A stretch of 64,000 bases of DNA from Thiothrix nivea DSM 5205 (GCF_000260135.1 NZ_JH651384.1:3766693-3830692); one strand, 5' to 3'. Positions 39,551 to 48,224 are shown, counted from the stretch's first letter. A program made the numbers and translations. The notes: generated from the letters alone by a model not told the origin.

Positions 39551-40480
39551 ATGAATATCAGCATCATTGGCGGCACGGGCTTTGTCGGCTCTTACGTCAT
39601 CGACGCATTGCTTGATGCAGGGTACGCCCCGCGCGTGCTGGTGCGTTCCGGCAGCGAATACAAACTGACGCAGGCGGAACGCTGTGTCACGGTTCCCGGT
39701 GACATCAGCGATCCTGCCGCGCTGGGAAACTGCCTGCAAGGCGCAGATACGGTGATTTACCTGATCGGCATCCTGCGTGAATTCCCCGCCAAAGGCATCA
39801 CCTACGAGGAAACCCAGTTCCGGGGCGTGGAGCGCACGGTAGCCGCAGCGCAAAAGCAGGGCGTGAAACAGTTCATCCTGATGAGCGCCAACGGCGTGAA
39901 GGCAGGCGGAACCGCTTATCAGGACACCAAATTCCGCGCCGAACAATGCGTACAGGCATCCGGGCTGGGCTGGACGATTTTCCGCCCCTCGGTCATTTTC
40001 GGCGACCCACGCGGCAACATGGAATTCTGCACTCAACTGGACAAGGAACTGGTGCAACCACCGATTCCTGCCCCGTTGTTTTTCGGCGGCCTGAATATCA
40101 TGCAGGCAGGCCAGTTCCAGATGGCTCCCGTGCATGTGCAGGATGTGGCGAGCGCCTTTGCCGCTGCGGTGGGCAACCCGGCAGCCAACCAGCGCGTATT
40201 CCCATTATGCGGGCCGGATGCGCCAACCTGGAAAGCAATCCTCCAGACCATCGCGCAAGTTGCGGGCGGCAAGGGCAAACTGATGCTGCCTGCCCCGGCG
40301 GATGTCATCAAGCTGGTTGCCAGCGTGCTGGATGGGCAAGCGTGGTTCCCGATCACCCGCGACCAGATCACCATGCTGCTGGAAGGCAATACCTGCACTG
40401 ACCATTCCGCCTGGGGCGTGTTCGGCATCCACCCCAAACGGTTTGCCGTTGAAAACCTCGGCTACTTACAAGGGGTATGA
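39551..40480 (+). CDS. NAD(P)-binding epimerase-like protein (NDUFA9-like)
   Basis: A 309-aa extended-SDR protein of the NDUFA9-like group. The Rossmann motif is NISIIGGTGFVGSYV, followed by VYLIGIL and a YQDTKFRAEQCV segment (Tyr-x-x-x-Lys region: YQDTK) and later the FRPSVIFG loop. Bacterial members are called complex I NDUFA9 subunit family or NAD-dependent epimerase/dehydratase proteins. The substrate is not known. AGGAGAGG lies before the ATG. The next gene starts 7 bases after its stop. Confidence 0.9.
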   Translation: MNISIIGGTGFVGSYVIDALLDAGYAPRVLVRSGSEYKLTQAERCVTVPGDISDPAALGNCLQGADTVIYLIGILREFPAKGITYEETQFRGVERTVAAAQKQGVKQFILMSANGVKAGGTAYQDTKFRAEQCVQASGLGWTIFRPSVIFGDPRGNMEFCTQLDKELVQPPIPAPLFFGGLNIMQAGQFQMAPVHVQDVASAFAAAVGNPAANQRVFPLCGPDAPTWKAILQTIAQVAGGKGKLMLPAPADVIKLVASVLDGQAWFPITRDQITMLLEGNTCTDHSAWGVFGIHPKRFAVENLGYLQGV

Positions 40481-40487
40481 CGTCAGC

Positions 40488-40760
40488 ATGTACCGCGCCA
40501 AACTCCAGCGACAACTCCAAACCCTCAGCCAGCCCAGCTCCGAAACCGGTTGCTGGGAATGGCAGGGGCAGATTTCCAACAGCGGACGTGGCCGCACCAT
40601 GATCCAGGATGAAAGTGGCGCAACCCGCACCGTCAGTGCCGAAGACGCCAGCTATATCGCTTTTTTCGGTACTATTCCTGACAAAGCCTTGGTGCGGCAA
40701 ACTTGCGGCAACAGGTTGTGCATCAACCCTGGGCATCTGGAACTCATGCCGTTGCCGTGA
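40488..40760 (+). CDS. HNH-like small protein (possibly degenerate nuclease)
   Basis: A 90-aa protein. GCWEWQGQISNSGRG near residue 20, and at the end QTCGNRLCINPGHLELM, resemble the zinc/metal core of HNH endonucleases (usual forms CW-W-G and H-CDN--CVNP-HL). The first catalytic His of the family is replaced here by QT before the Cys, so activity is doubtful. The ATG lies 7 bases after the epimerase stop. It may be a domesticated DNA-binding fold. Confidence 0.65.
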   Translation: MYRAKLQRQLQTLSQPSSETGCWEWQGQISNSGRGRTMIQDESGATRTVSAEDASYIAFFGTIPDKALVRQTCGNRLCINPGHLELMPLP

Positions 40761-40961
40761 TGGGCAGAAACCCGAGCATAAAGCCCGGCGTTTCTGCTGG
40801 CGGACGTGCATAATGATTTCACCACGGCTAATATCTTCGCCAGGCTGGGTGGTTTGTGCCTGCTGGCGGCAAAATTGTGCGCACGGGTGGATGTGCACGG
40901 GCTTTTCTCAGCCCATCTTTGCTAGACTGGTCTTAACGGGATGATGGGGAGGTAAATCAGG

Positions 40962-41156
40962 ATGGCGTTTCTGGCTTCAATAGGGGTTTTGCTGGTGCTG
41001 TTTGGCTTGACAGTGTTGGTCATTGGTAGCGTGCGCCATTTTTTCCCGTTTGTGGAGGACTATATCCCACAGGAATTCAAGAAGCCCCTCTCGATCCAGT
41101 TTTCTGCTTACTATTTGTTGGCGGGATTGTTACTGATATTGATCCAGCCTACCTGA
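40962..41156 (+). CDS. Small two-pass membrane protein, unknown
   Basis: A 64-aa protein with two hydrophobic segments (IGVLLVLFGLTVLVIGS and YYLLAGLLLILI) separated by a charged loop with RHFFPFVEDYIPQEF. GGGGAGG lies before the ATG. No family recognised. It precedes the MFS transporter by 80 bases on the same strand. Confidence 0.65.
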   Translation: MAFLASIGVLLVLFGLTVLVIGSVRHFFPFVEDYIPQEFKKPLSIQFSAYYLLAGLLLILIQPT

Positions 41157-41237
41157 GCGGCATGAGTTTTCCCTGCACATTACCCAACAGCGGCGTCTAT
41201 ACTTGAAAAAGTTGTGTTCTGAGCACGCGGGGTATGT

Positions 41238-42485
41238 ATGAGGGAGCAGCGCTTGCGACGGGTGGCGGCTTATCTGGCTGTTGTCCAGTTTTTATTTTTC
41301 ACGACCTGGATTGTGTATATCGTTTACCTGGGTGACCTGCTCAAGCAGGTGGGGATCGGTGAAGACAAACTGTTGTGGTTTGTATTGTTGGATCAGCTCC
41401 TGTTTGCGGTCATGGATGTGTTGATGGGGTTTGCGGCAGATCGCATCCGCTACCTGATAGGGCGGATTGGGCCTTTTATCTTGGGGGTTAATACGCTTTC
41501 CTGCATAGGTTTTGTTGCCATGCCGTGGTTGGCTGAAACGGGTAGTTTGGGTGCGCTGGGGCAGGCCGTGTGGGTAGGGGCGCTGGTCTTGTGGGTGGCA
41601 ACTTCTTCGGTATTGCGCGCGCCGGCTTTTGTGCTGGTGACGCAACATGCAAGCCAGTCGCAGGTTTCGTGGCTGGTGGCGCTAAGTCTGGTGGGGCTGG
41701 CTGTGGGTGGGGCCGTGGGGCCTTATCTGGGCGTGGTGCTGAAAACGGTTGACCCGTTGCTGCCGTTTTTGCTGACTGGCGTGACCTTGTGGCTGACGAC
41801 GGTCGGCCTGATTTTCATGGAACGCTATCTGGCTGAGGGGGGTAAACCTGTTGAACCAGCGCAGCCCCCGCAGACGATTGATGACCCCGCCGCGCGTAAG
41901 TTGTTGTTTAGCCTGTTGGCAGGGGCATTGCTGTTGGCATTGGGCTTTCAGGTGCATTTTTTCGTCAACAGCGCAGCGCAATACCTGCAATTTGCCGAGC
42001 CGGAAAAGCTGGCCTGGCTGATGCCGGTTTTCTGGATTGGTTTTAATTTGCTGGTGTTTCCGGGCAGTGGTTTAAGCGCAAAGCACGGCCCCTGGCTGGT
42101 GATGTTGCTGGCGGTGGTCTTGGGTGTCGTTGGGTTGTGGGTGGCCTCTTATAATTTTGGCCTGGACTCACTCATCATTGCCCAACTGTTGGCAGGTGGG
42201 GCATGGGGGGTGCTGTTCATGGCGGGTATATCGGCTTCGTTGCATATTGGTGGGGAAGCACATGGCGGTTTGGTGCTGGGTTCGTGGTTCAGCATGTTGG
42301 CCTTGGGTGCGTTGGTGCGGGTGTTGATTGTCTTGAATGGCTTGCCTAAACAGACTGCGTTTGCCGATTGGATGAATGCCTTACCGGCGATTTGCTGGGT
42401 GTTGGCGGGCATCTGTTTGTTGCTGGCGCAGCGGTTTTACCAGCAGCACCAGGATCGTTTGGCGGAAAACCGCTTGGGTGCGTAG
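41238..42485 (+). CDS. MFS-type transporter
   Basis: A 415-aa protein with about 12 predicted membrane segments arranged as two six-helix halves around a charged loop (about 190-215, GGKPVEPAQPPQTIDDPA). A short MFS-like loop DRIRYLIGRIGPF lies after the second helix. Substrate cannot be told from the sequence. It resembles GPH/MFS permeases of unknown specificity. ATG start at 41238. Confidence 0.82.
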   Translation: MREQRLRRVAAYLAVVQFLFFTTWIVYIVYLGDLLKQVGIGEDKLLWFVLLDQLLFAVMDVLMGFAADRIRYLIGRIGPFILGVNTLSCIGFVAMPWLAETGSLGALGQAVWVGALVLWVATSSVLRAPAFVLVTQHASQSQVSWLVALSLVGLAVGGAVGPYLGVVLKTVDPLLPFLLTGVTLWLTTVGLIFMERYLAEGGKPVEPAQPPQTIDDPAARKLLFSLLAGALLLALGFQVHFFVNSAAQYLQFAEPEKLAWLMPVFWIGFNLLVFPGSGLSAKHGPWLVMLLAVVLGVVGLWVASYNFGLDSLIIAQLLAGGAWGVLFMAGISASLHIGGEAHGGLVLGSWFSMLALGALVRVLIVLNGLPKQTAFADWMNALPAICWVLAGICLLLAQRFYQQHQDRLAENRLGA

Positions 42486-42499
42486 CGGCTTGCTGGTGT

Positions 42500-43045
42500 T
42501 TACTGTCCGCGCAACATACGCATCAGTACCCTGTCGTGGTCGATTAGGTGGTGTTTCAATGCAGCGCCGATGTGGGCAATTATTAGCAGCGCCAAGCCAT
42601 AACCGATCCAACGATGCAGGGTTACTACTTGCTCGAACAGTTCCTTGTCCTCGCTAAACAGCATGGGTACGTCGAATAACCCGAAAACGCTCAGGTGGTA
42701 ACCGCCCAGCGATGAATCAAGATAGCCGGTGACTGGCAGGGTGATCATGGCTGCATACAGCAGCATATGGCCGGTATGCGCGGCGAGTTTGTCGAAACTG
42801 CTCATTGCGGCAGGCAAGGGTGGTGGTGGCGTAATGCGCCGCCACGCAAGCCGGATTAATACCAGGACAAAAACCAGTGAACCGAGGCTTTTGTGTAGGT
42901 CATAAAGTTCCCATTTTGGGTCGCCGTCAGGCAAGCTGGTCATATACAAGCCAAGCCCGATCAGGCTGATGATGATGGCAGCCATCCACCAATGGATGGC
43001 TCGTGTTACTGGGCCATAGCTGTGATCAGTGTTGCGTAGGTTCAT
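42500..43045 (-). CDS. Cytochrome b561
   Basis: A 181-aa four-helix membrane cytochrome. Heme-ligand-type histidines appear in RAIHWWMA, LHKSLG, AHTGHMLLY and LHRWIGYG, in the order and spacing of bacterial b561 (CybB-type) proteins. The Arg/Pro-rich loop after helix 2 (RRITPPPPLP) is also typical. It moves electrons between quinone and a periplasmic or superoxide partner. It converges with the MFS gene, 15 bases apart. Confidence 0.92.
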   Translation of the reverse strand: MNLRNTDHSYGPVTRAIHWWMAAIIISLIGLGLYMTSLPDGDPKWELYDLHKSLGSLVFVLVLIRLAWRRITPPPPLPAAMSSFDKLAAHTGHMLLYAAMITLPVTGYLDSSLGGYHLSVFGLFDVPMLFSEDKELFEQVVTLHRWIGYGLALLIIAHIGAALKHHLIDHDRVLMRMLRGQ

Positions 43046-43136
43046 GAGTATGTCCTGGGTGTTGTTTGAAAATGACGGTCTGAATCCGTATTAGGGTAGT
43101 CTGAATTTTTGGGATTTTCTGTAGGTTCTGCTGGGG

Positions 43137-43209
43137 TTGGCGAGGGTAACGGAGCTACATTGTACGCAATGCCGAACTCCATAAAACTTGTGTCGGCTAG
43201 CATCGCCAA
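43137..43209 (+). ncRNA. Candidate structured RNA (three-way junction)
   Basis: Nested pairing: TTGGCGA (43137-43143) with TCGCCAA (43203-43209); GCTA (43154) with TAGC (43198); two inner hairpins CATTG-TACG-CAATG (43158-43171) and CCGA (43172) with TCGG (43193). The segment lies in a 250-base gene-free gap upstream of a small membrane protein gene. It matches no RNA family I know. The fold may be chance. Confidence 0.35.
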
Positions 43210-43296
43210 GGGTTGACCCTAAGTTAATTAAGGCGCAGACTTGAGTGCAATAAAACCTATTGGATTATAAGCATTTTCTAATTTTCTGTAGGAGGA

Positions 43297-43515
43297 GTGG
43301 TGAGCTATTGGTATCTCTTATTTCCTGTCGTAGCAGTATTGCTGTTGTGCTTTTCTACGGGTGTCTGCCTCTGGGCTTTCAAAAAAGGGCGCTTCATCAC
43401 CCTTGAATATCTGTTCTGGCGCAATATGGTGCGTTGGTCTGTGAAAAGCGGACACCTCAAGGAGGAGTTGCTTAAAGAGTCCCGGGGAAGGTTGAGAAAG
43501 CGCCAATATCAGTAA
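43297..43515 (+). CDS. Small membrane protein, unknown
   Basis: A 72-aa protein with one N-terminal hydrophobic segment (YLLFPVVAVLLLCFSTGVCLW) and a strongly basic C-terminus (KEESRGRLRKRQYQ region). GTG start, preceded immediately by GGAGGA, so the second GTG at 43300 is also possible. No family recognised. A candidate structured RNA lies upstream. Confidence 0.5.
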   Translation: MVSYWYLLFPVVAVLLLCFSTGVCLWAFKKGRFITLEYLFWRNMVRWSVKSGHLKEELLKESRGRLRKRQYQ

Positions 43516-43597
43516 CAACTTGCCCCAGTCTGGTTCCGCTTTTAGACTAATCGTTTTGCTTTTGCCAGAGCAGGGCAATGGATAGCGGGAGAACCTC

Positions 43598-44266
43598 ATG
43601 CTGTTAAAGATCAAGAATGTGCTCGATGCCCAGCGCTTGCAGGAAGTGCAGGAGTTGCTGGCAACCGGCGAATTCGTGGACGGACGTTTTTCCGCTGGCA
43701 TGGAAGCGGCCAAAGTTAAAAATAATCAGGAGCTTTCCCTCAATAGCCCCTTGCACCGCCGCTTGAATGCCATGGTGATGGGGCCGTTGGTGCAGCATCC
43801 CGAGTATCAGGCTGCCGTGTTGCCATTGCGTGTTGCCACGGCTTTTTACGCCCGTTACACACCCGGCATGACCTATGGGTTTCATGTGGATGACCCTGTG
43901 ATGGGGCCGATGTCGGGACGCTACCGCACCGATGTTTCCACTACTGTATTCCTCAACGACGATTACGAAGGTGGCGAAATTGTCATCCGCACTTCGTATG
44001 GTGAAGAAAAGATCCGTGGTAAAGCCGGTGATGCGATTGTTTATGATTCAGGGAGTTGGCACAAGGTCGCGGAAGTGACCGCAGGCACGCGGCTGGTGGC
44101 GGTAACTTGGGCGCAAAGTCTGGTGAAAGACCCCTATCAGCGTGAATTGCTTTACCAGTTGGGCAAGGCGCGGGAAGGTGTCATGGAAAAACTGCCACAA
44201 TCCGATGAAGCCTCTGCCATCAGTACGGTGCATATCAACCTATTACGGATGTGGAGTAATGTATAA
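43598..44266 (+). CDS. PKHD-type Fe(II)/2-oxoglutarate hydroxylase (PiuC/YbiX-like)
   Basis: A 222-aa dioxygenase. The iron ligands are His and Asp in GFHVDDPVMG and His in GSWHKVAEVT, with the 2-oxoglutarate Arg in GTRLVAVTW. The core strand RTDVSTTVFLNDDYEGGE (cited as parts) is typical of this family. It uses iron, oxygen and 2-oxoglutarate to hydroxylate an unknown substrate and is often linked to iron uptake. Complete, ATG start. Confidence 0.92.
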   Translation: MLLKIKNVLDAQRLQEVQELLATGEFVDGRFSAGMEAAKVKNNQELSLNSPLHRRLNAMVMGPLVQHPEYQAAVLPLRVATAFYARYTPGMTYGFHVDDPVMGPMSGRYRTDVSTTVFLNDDYEGGEIVIRTSYGEEKIRGKAGDAIVYDSGSWHKVAEVTAGTRLVAVTWAQSLVKDPYQRELLYQLGKAREGVMEKLPQSDEASAISTVHINLLRMWSNV

Positions 44267-44396
44267 TTTCCTTTAATAGTTAGCCTCTTGACGGGAAAAT
44301 TCATTTTTTTGTCTGGAATGCCTGTTGCGGCAAGCTGTTTTCATGCATAAAAATAAGCGGCTTTGGAGTCTGGCTTGCTGGTAAAAGGAGTTTTGC

Positions 44397-45488
44397 ATGG
44401 CGCAACTGGTGATGAAACGCGCGTCTTGGTGGGAGTTTAATACGAAACAGGCAATGGTCTGGGTACCGGTTGCCACCCTGCAAATGGGTACGCTGGCGGG
44501 TCTGGGTTATTTTTATCACCGCCTAACCGATCTGGAAGCGCAGACGGAAGAACTTTCCAGTTTTGAAGCTGCATCCGGACAATCAGCCCGTACCGCCTTG
44601 CGTCAGGCAGACAAGCCCCAGAACGGGTCAGTCAGCGAACGCATCCTCCCCAAACCTGCTGCTGTTCCCCTTCAGATAGCACTGGATCGCCAGGATATTG
44701 TAGGCACAATGTCGGCGGGCGCAAGTTTCCTTGCCACGCTGTCACCCCCCCTCCAGCCGTCGGAAAATATTGCGCTAACTGTTGATAACAGGGCAGGGAA
44801 AGCGGTTAACAAGGAGGTTCTTCCGGCAGCGAGGGTGGTTAACTCGCCTGCCAAGTCCAGGGCGAATAGTGATGGGGCGAAAGCTAAAAAGGTTTCCACT
44901 ACCCGCCTAGCACCCGTAACCAGGGCAAAGCGTGTGGGGCGCTCCGTGACAAAGCCCGTGGTTGCTGCCCGCCCGGCCAGCAGTATCCCGAGAGCCGCCA
45001 CGTTACTCCATGCTGATGTGGAGGCTGCCCGTACCGCTGCGGCTAATCGTGCGGGCTTGTATGGGGTCGATGCCATGCCTCAGCTGCCAGAGCTGAGCCT
45101 GGAAGAGGCGGCGTTGCCGCCAGTGGTTCAGGCAGTTGCCGTGGTCGAGCCTGAAGCAGTTAGTTTGCCTGTTCCCGCGCCGCCCACAGCCAGCAAAAAG
45201 CCTTTGCCGGTTGGCACGGTTACCTGGGTTTATCTGGGTGAGTTGCGGGCTTACGGTTGGCATGGGCAGCGCCTGCATGTTGCGCCGGATAGTGGTTTAC
45301 CGGTGGTGGGAGACAGCTATCATACCCAGGAATTGCACGGCCTTTATGATCGGCCACATGGCAACCGCGCCATGGGTGGTTTCCAGCAAGGGGATTTGAT
45401 CACTATCTTGGAGGTGGTGCATGAGCCCAACAATGGTGTTTGGGCCAAAGTGCGCAAAGTGCAGTCGGTTGGACGGGTCAATCGTTAA
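44397..45488 (+). CDS. Membrane-anchored protein with SH3-like C-terminus, unknown
   Basis: A 363-aa protein. An N-terminal hydrophobic segment (MVWVPVATLQMGTLAGLGYFY, about 20-40) is followed by a short coiled coil (LEAQTEELSSFEAA), a long low-complexity Ala/Lys/Arg/Pro region (about 80-265), and a conserved end (VTWVYLGELRAYGWHG, then GDLITILEVVHEPNNGVWAKVRK, cited as parts) that looks like a bacterial SH3 fold. AAAGGAG precedes the ATG. A probable periplasmic wall- or protein-binding protein. No relatives that I can name. Confidence 0.65.
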   Translation: MAQLVMKRASWWEFNTKQAMVWVPVATLQMGTLAGLGYFYHRLTDLEAQTEELSSFEAASGQSARTALRQADKPQNGSVSERILPKPAAVPLQIALDRQDIVGTMSAGASFLATLSPPLQPSENIALTVDNRAGKAVNKEVLPAARVVNSPAKSRANSDGAKAKKVSTTRLAPVTRAKRVGRSVTKPVVAARPASSIPRAATLLHADVEAARTAAANRAGLYGVDAMPQLPELSLEEAALPPVVQAVAVVEPEAVSLPVPAPPTASKKPLPVGTVTWVYLGELRAYGWHGQRLHVAPDSGLPVVGDSYHTQELHGLYDRPHGNRAMGGFQQGDLITILEVVHEPNNGVWAKVRKVQSVGRVNR

Positions 45489-45517
45489 CTTTACTGGAAG
45501 AAAGTGCTGGAGATGAG

Positions 45518-45543
45518 AAAAGCCGCTGAAGAGCGGCTTTTTT
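45518..45543. terminator. Terminator between convergent genes
   Basis: AAAAGCCGCT / AGCGGCTTTTTT stem with a 4-base loop. Confidence 0.85.
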
Positions 45544-45569
45544 ACGTATATGCAGGCTGTGTGACCAGC

Positions 45570-45761
45570 TTATTTCCAGAAATTGGCTTCGGTTGAAGCG
45601 ATTTCGCGGACTTGGTTGGTCAGTTCCTGATAACGCTCACGGTAAGCTTTCCATTCACCAACATAGTATTCTTCAGCGTTGAATTGGCCAGATTGTTCAT
45701 ACGCAATGAATTTTTTCTGCATTTCCAGCATTTCGCTAATCAGCTCTTGCTTTGTGCTCAT
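45570..45761 (-). CDS. Small conserved protein next to the DsrC homologue
   Basis: A 63-aa acidic, helical protein (KQELISEMLEMQKKFIAYEQ, then EYYVGEWKAYRERYQELT, each cited in part). No Cys. It lies downstream of the cysteine-free DsrC homologue on the same strand, 89 bases away. Small proteins of this sort are found near dsr and tus genes in sulfur oxidisers, as I recall, with no assigned function. ATG start after GAGAGGCATCGG. Confidence 0.65.
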   Translation of the reverse strand: MSTKQELISEMLEMQKKFIAYEQSGQFNAEEYYVGEWKAYRERYQELTNQVREIASTEANFWK

Positions 45762-45850
45762 GTCCGATGCCTCTCTATATAAAACCAGAATCCTGTCGGG
45801 CAGGATAAACGGATTGGGGTAAAAGGGGGAATACCCCCTTTCGGATAGGA

Positions 45851-46195
45851 TTAGTAACCGCCTTTGCGGTTGGTAGCTGGCAGGCCAGCGACTTTCAAAC
45901 CTTGCTTGCTAGGTGCGCGCGGGAACAGGTTGTACATGTCCTTGCTGCTCAGCTTTTTGTTGTCCCACTTTTCAGCCATGGCTTTCTGGATGATGCGTTC
46001 CATCGGCTGGTTGCCGTTGTTATTGATGTATTCATCGCGCAGGAAGTTGATAACATCCCAGTGCTTGTCAGTCAGTTCGCCGATGCCTTCTTCGTTGGCG
46101 ATGACCTGGGCAACTGCTTCATTCCAGTCAGTCAGATTGACCAGATAGCCTGCTTCTGTGGTTTCGATGGTTTGACCGTTTACTTCGTAAGCCAT
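45851..46195 (-). CDS. Cysteine-free DsrC/TusE homologue
   Basis: A 114-aa member of the TusE/DsrC/DsvC family: GYLVNLTDWNEAVAQVIANEE, LTDKHWDVINFLRDEY, SSKDMYNLFPRAPSKQGLKVAGLP and a C-terminal RKGGY, cited as fragments. It contains no cysteine at all: both the CysA and CysB positions of functional DsrC (C-terminal arm) are absent. Such homologues have been proposed to be regulatory (RspA-type). AGGAAGG precedes the ATG at 46195. The real DsrC is at 52076-52408. Confidence 0.88.
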   Translation of the reverse strand: MAYEVNGQTIETTEAGYLVNLTDWNEAVAQVIANEEGIGELTDKHWDVINFLRDEYINNNGNQPMERIIQKAMAEKWDNKKLSSKDMYNLFPRAPSKQGLKVAGLPATNRKGGY

Positions 46196-46316
46196 TGTTT
46201 CCTTCCTCAAAACTTAAATGAACGGGTTCATTTCAGTGAAATACTTGACCGCAAAATTATACTGTACGGCGTGCTATCTCCCATTCCTCAAAAGGGATAC
46301 GTGAAACGGGCGGGAG

Positions 46317-47006
46317 CTATTCCGTTGGTTTTAGGGTTTTTATGCCTTTGTGGGGCATGAACAGGCCGCATCCCAGTTTACGCCCACCACCCAGGCCATA
46401 TTGTTGCAGGCGGATGGAAGGGTCATTGTCCAAGTCGGCAATCATCAGGTGGCGGGTGTGCAGGATACCATCCGGGGTGCTGATGGTATGGCTCTTGCCG
46501 CACATCATTTTCTTGACCTTGAAGCCGGCAATGTCGCGGACTTCCTTGGCCATGCGTTGCAGGAAGTCGGGTTCTTCCTCAGTCGCGTCCGACAAGACAT
46601 AACGGGCGAAAATGACGGAGGCGTTGATCAGAGTTTTTTCCTTGCCTTCGCCTACAGTCAGCGCGTGCCCATCAATATCCAGCGTTGCGCCTATTAATGC
46701 CTGGGCATCCTGTAGGCGGTGCTTGGGGATGCGTAATGCCATGCGGGTGCGGCGGGAGGGCAGGAGCAGCTGGTTTGCAGCATCTTCCGGGCGTAACCAG
46801 CCATTGCCACTTTCGGCAACATGGATGGTGTGGATCCCTGCGACATCTTCTTCATGGAACCAGGGTAGCGCGTCGTGGATTGCCTGCGATAACGGCCAGG
46901 CATGATCCAGTGGCAACTGCTTGCACTGGATGGCGAAGCTCAGGTCGAGAACGTCATCCGGCGCTTGATAGGGTAGGGTCTTATCTTCATCTTCCTGCCA
47001 GAACAT
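46317..47006 (-). CDS. Orphan Cas6/Cmx6-like protein
   Basis: A 229-aa protein with the end GLGGGRKLGCGLFMPHKGI, the glycine-rich loop of the type I-MYXAN Cas6/Cmx6 family, plus IRIPKHRLQDAQALIG and VSGHTIST-like segments in the middle. No CRISPR array or other cas gene is visible in the window. Cas6 proteins cut CRISPR RNA, but a stand-alone homologue beside dsr genes may have another role. It starts 4 bases after the stop of the 65-aa gene. The assignment rests on the C-terminal loop and overall pattern. Confidence 0.72.
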   Translation of the reverse strand: MFWQEDEDKTLPYQAPDDVLDLSFAIQCKQLPLDHAWPLSQAIHDALPWFHEEDVAGIHTIHVAESGNGWLRPEDAANQLLLPSRRTRMALRIPKHRLQDAQALIGATLDIDGHALTVGEGKEKTLINASVIFARYVLSDATEEEPDFLQRMAKEVRDIAGFKVKKMMCGKSHTISTPDGILHTRHLMIADLDNDPSIRLQQYGLGGGRKLGCGLFMPHKGIKTLKPTE

Positions 47007-47009
47007 GCT

Positions 47010-47207
47010 TTACCTCGCCGAAGAAAATGCGATTTCCAGCTGGTCATACCAGTCATCTGGGCGGTCACTGTAACCGGGCGGCTCAATGTCGATCTGGAAA
47101 AAAATGGAACCGGTTTCCAGTGCACGCTTTTGCACGGTGGTTTTCAGTTCCTCGAAGGTGCTGATCGCTTCACCTTCTGCCATCAGAATCTGGCTCAAAC
47201 TCAGCAT
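47010..47207 (-). CDS. Small conserved protein, unknown
   Basis: A 65-aa protein (LSLSQILMAEGEAISTFEEL, then IEPPGYSDRPDDWYDQLEIAF, cited in part). It lies between the TauD-like and Cmx6-like genes, 8 and 3 bases away, so the four are one transcript. It has no recognised domain. The DDWYDQLE end looks like a peptide-binding motif, but that is only a guess. Confidence 0.6.
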   Translation of the reverse strand: MLSLSQILMAEGEAISTFEELKTTVQKRALETGSIFFQIDIEPPGYSDRPDDWYDQLEIAFSSAR

Positions 47208-47215
47208 GTTGTCTC

Positions 47216-48112
47216 CTAAAGTGTCAGGTCGGTATTGGCTACCCGGTCGTAATAACGTCCCCGGTAGAGCAGGCGCTTTTGTTCGGGTTCATCACTGTCT
47301 GTGAATGCAGTCCGGCAGTGCAGGACGTTATTGCATATCAGGCCTTCGCCCGCCCGCAATGTGTACCTTATTTTATAAGGTGAGTCCTGTTGCCATAAAT
47401 TCAATAGGAATGCTTCAGCTTCTTTGGTTGCTGTGTCATCGCGCCAGATGACATTGCGTTGGCGGGCAGAGTAGCGCATGTGCAGGTTGCCCGCCGGGGT
47501 GATGCTGAAAACCGGGCCGGACTGTTCCGGGCGCACTACTTCGCCGTTCAGTATATTGGCTGGGATGGTGAGCGCCTGTGGGTGCGTGAGTGCGGCAATC
47601 CACTCGGGATTGGCGTCACGCAACAGGATGTAGGCAATATCGTGATCCATCAACCAGCTTTCACCGCCTTCAATGGCCTGCTGGGCGCAATGTAGCACCA
47701 TGCCGTGGATTTGCTCTTCCGGCAGGTTGTAGTAACCGTCGGTATGCCAGCTTAGCTTTTTATCGGTATAGGGGATGTAATCGTGTTGCCCGGCATGGGT
47801 AGTGACATGCAGGGAAGTGAGGCTATCTTCGTCGGCGCACAAGTTATTATCCAGGCGGTACAGTCCTGCTGAGGCTCCCAGCCGATGGACGGAACGCTTG
47901 CTGCGTAGATCCCCTTGCTCAAAGTGATAGAGCGCCATGTTGTGCTGGCGGCAGGTCGTTTGGATACGCTCAAGTTCCGCCGCTGAAGGGGATTCTGGCG
48001 TAGTAATCGGCGTCAATAGGCTTTCGGTAGACAAAGGGTACGCAGATAGTTTTTTTTCGCGCCACTGCTGATAGGTTTCCAAGTCATTGATGTTGAAGGG
48101 TGATGGGGTCAT
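47216..48112 (-). CDS. TauD/TfdA-family 2-oxoglutarate dioxygenase
   Basis: A 298-aa enzyme. The iron ligands are His and Asp in KKLSWHTDGYYN and a distal His in CNNVLHCRTAF. The 2-oxoglutarate Arg is probably in KRLLYRGRYYD. TauD enzymes release sulfite from sulfonates or hydroxylate other substrates. Here the setting next to the dsr operon makes an organosulfur or regulatory substrate attractive, but that is inference. It is the first gene of the minus-strand cluster, divergent from dsrA. Confidence 0.85.
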   Translation of the reverse strand: MTPSPFNINDLETYQQWREKKLSAYPLSTESLLTPITTPESPSAAELERIQTTCRQHNMALYHFEQGDLRSKRSVHRLGASAGLYRLDNNLCADEDSLTSLHVTTHAGQHDYIPYTDKKLSWHTDGYYNLPEEQIHGMVLHCAQQAIEGGESWLMDHDIAYILLRDANPEWIAALTHPQALTIPANILNGEVVRPEQSGPVFSITPAGNLHMRYSARQRNVIWRDDTATKEAEAFLLNLWQQDSPYKIRYTLRAGEGLICNNVLHCRTAFTDSDEPEQKRLLYRGRYYDRVANTDLTL

Positions 48113-48224
48113 ATGCTGGATCCTGCCTAATCCACTAGGATTGATTGGCTATTTGCAATATTAAAAAATGCGAATATGCTATTGTACCGCTCTTGAGGCA
48201 CTTATGACGGTTATGTTGTAGACC

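Noticed and set aside
46317-47006. CRISPR array near the Cas6-like gene
   Set aside because: I looked for regularly spaced repeats from 44 to 49 kb and found none.
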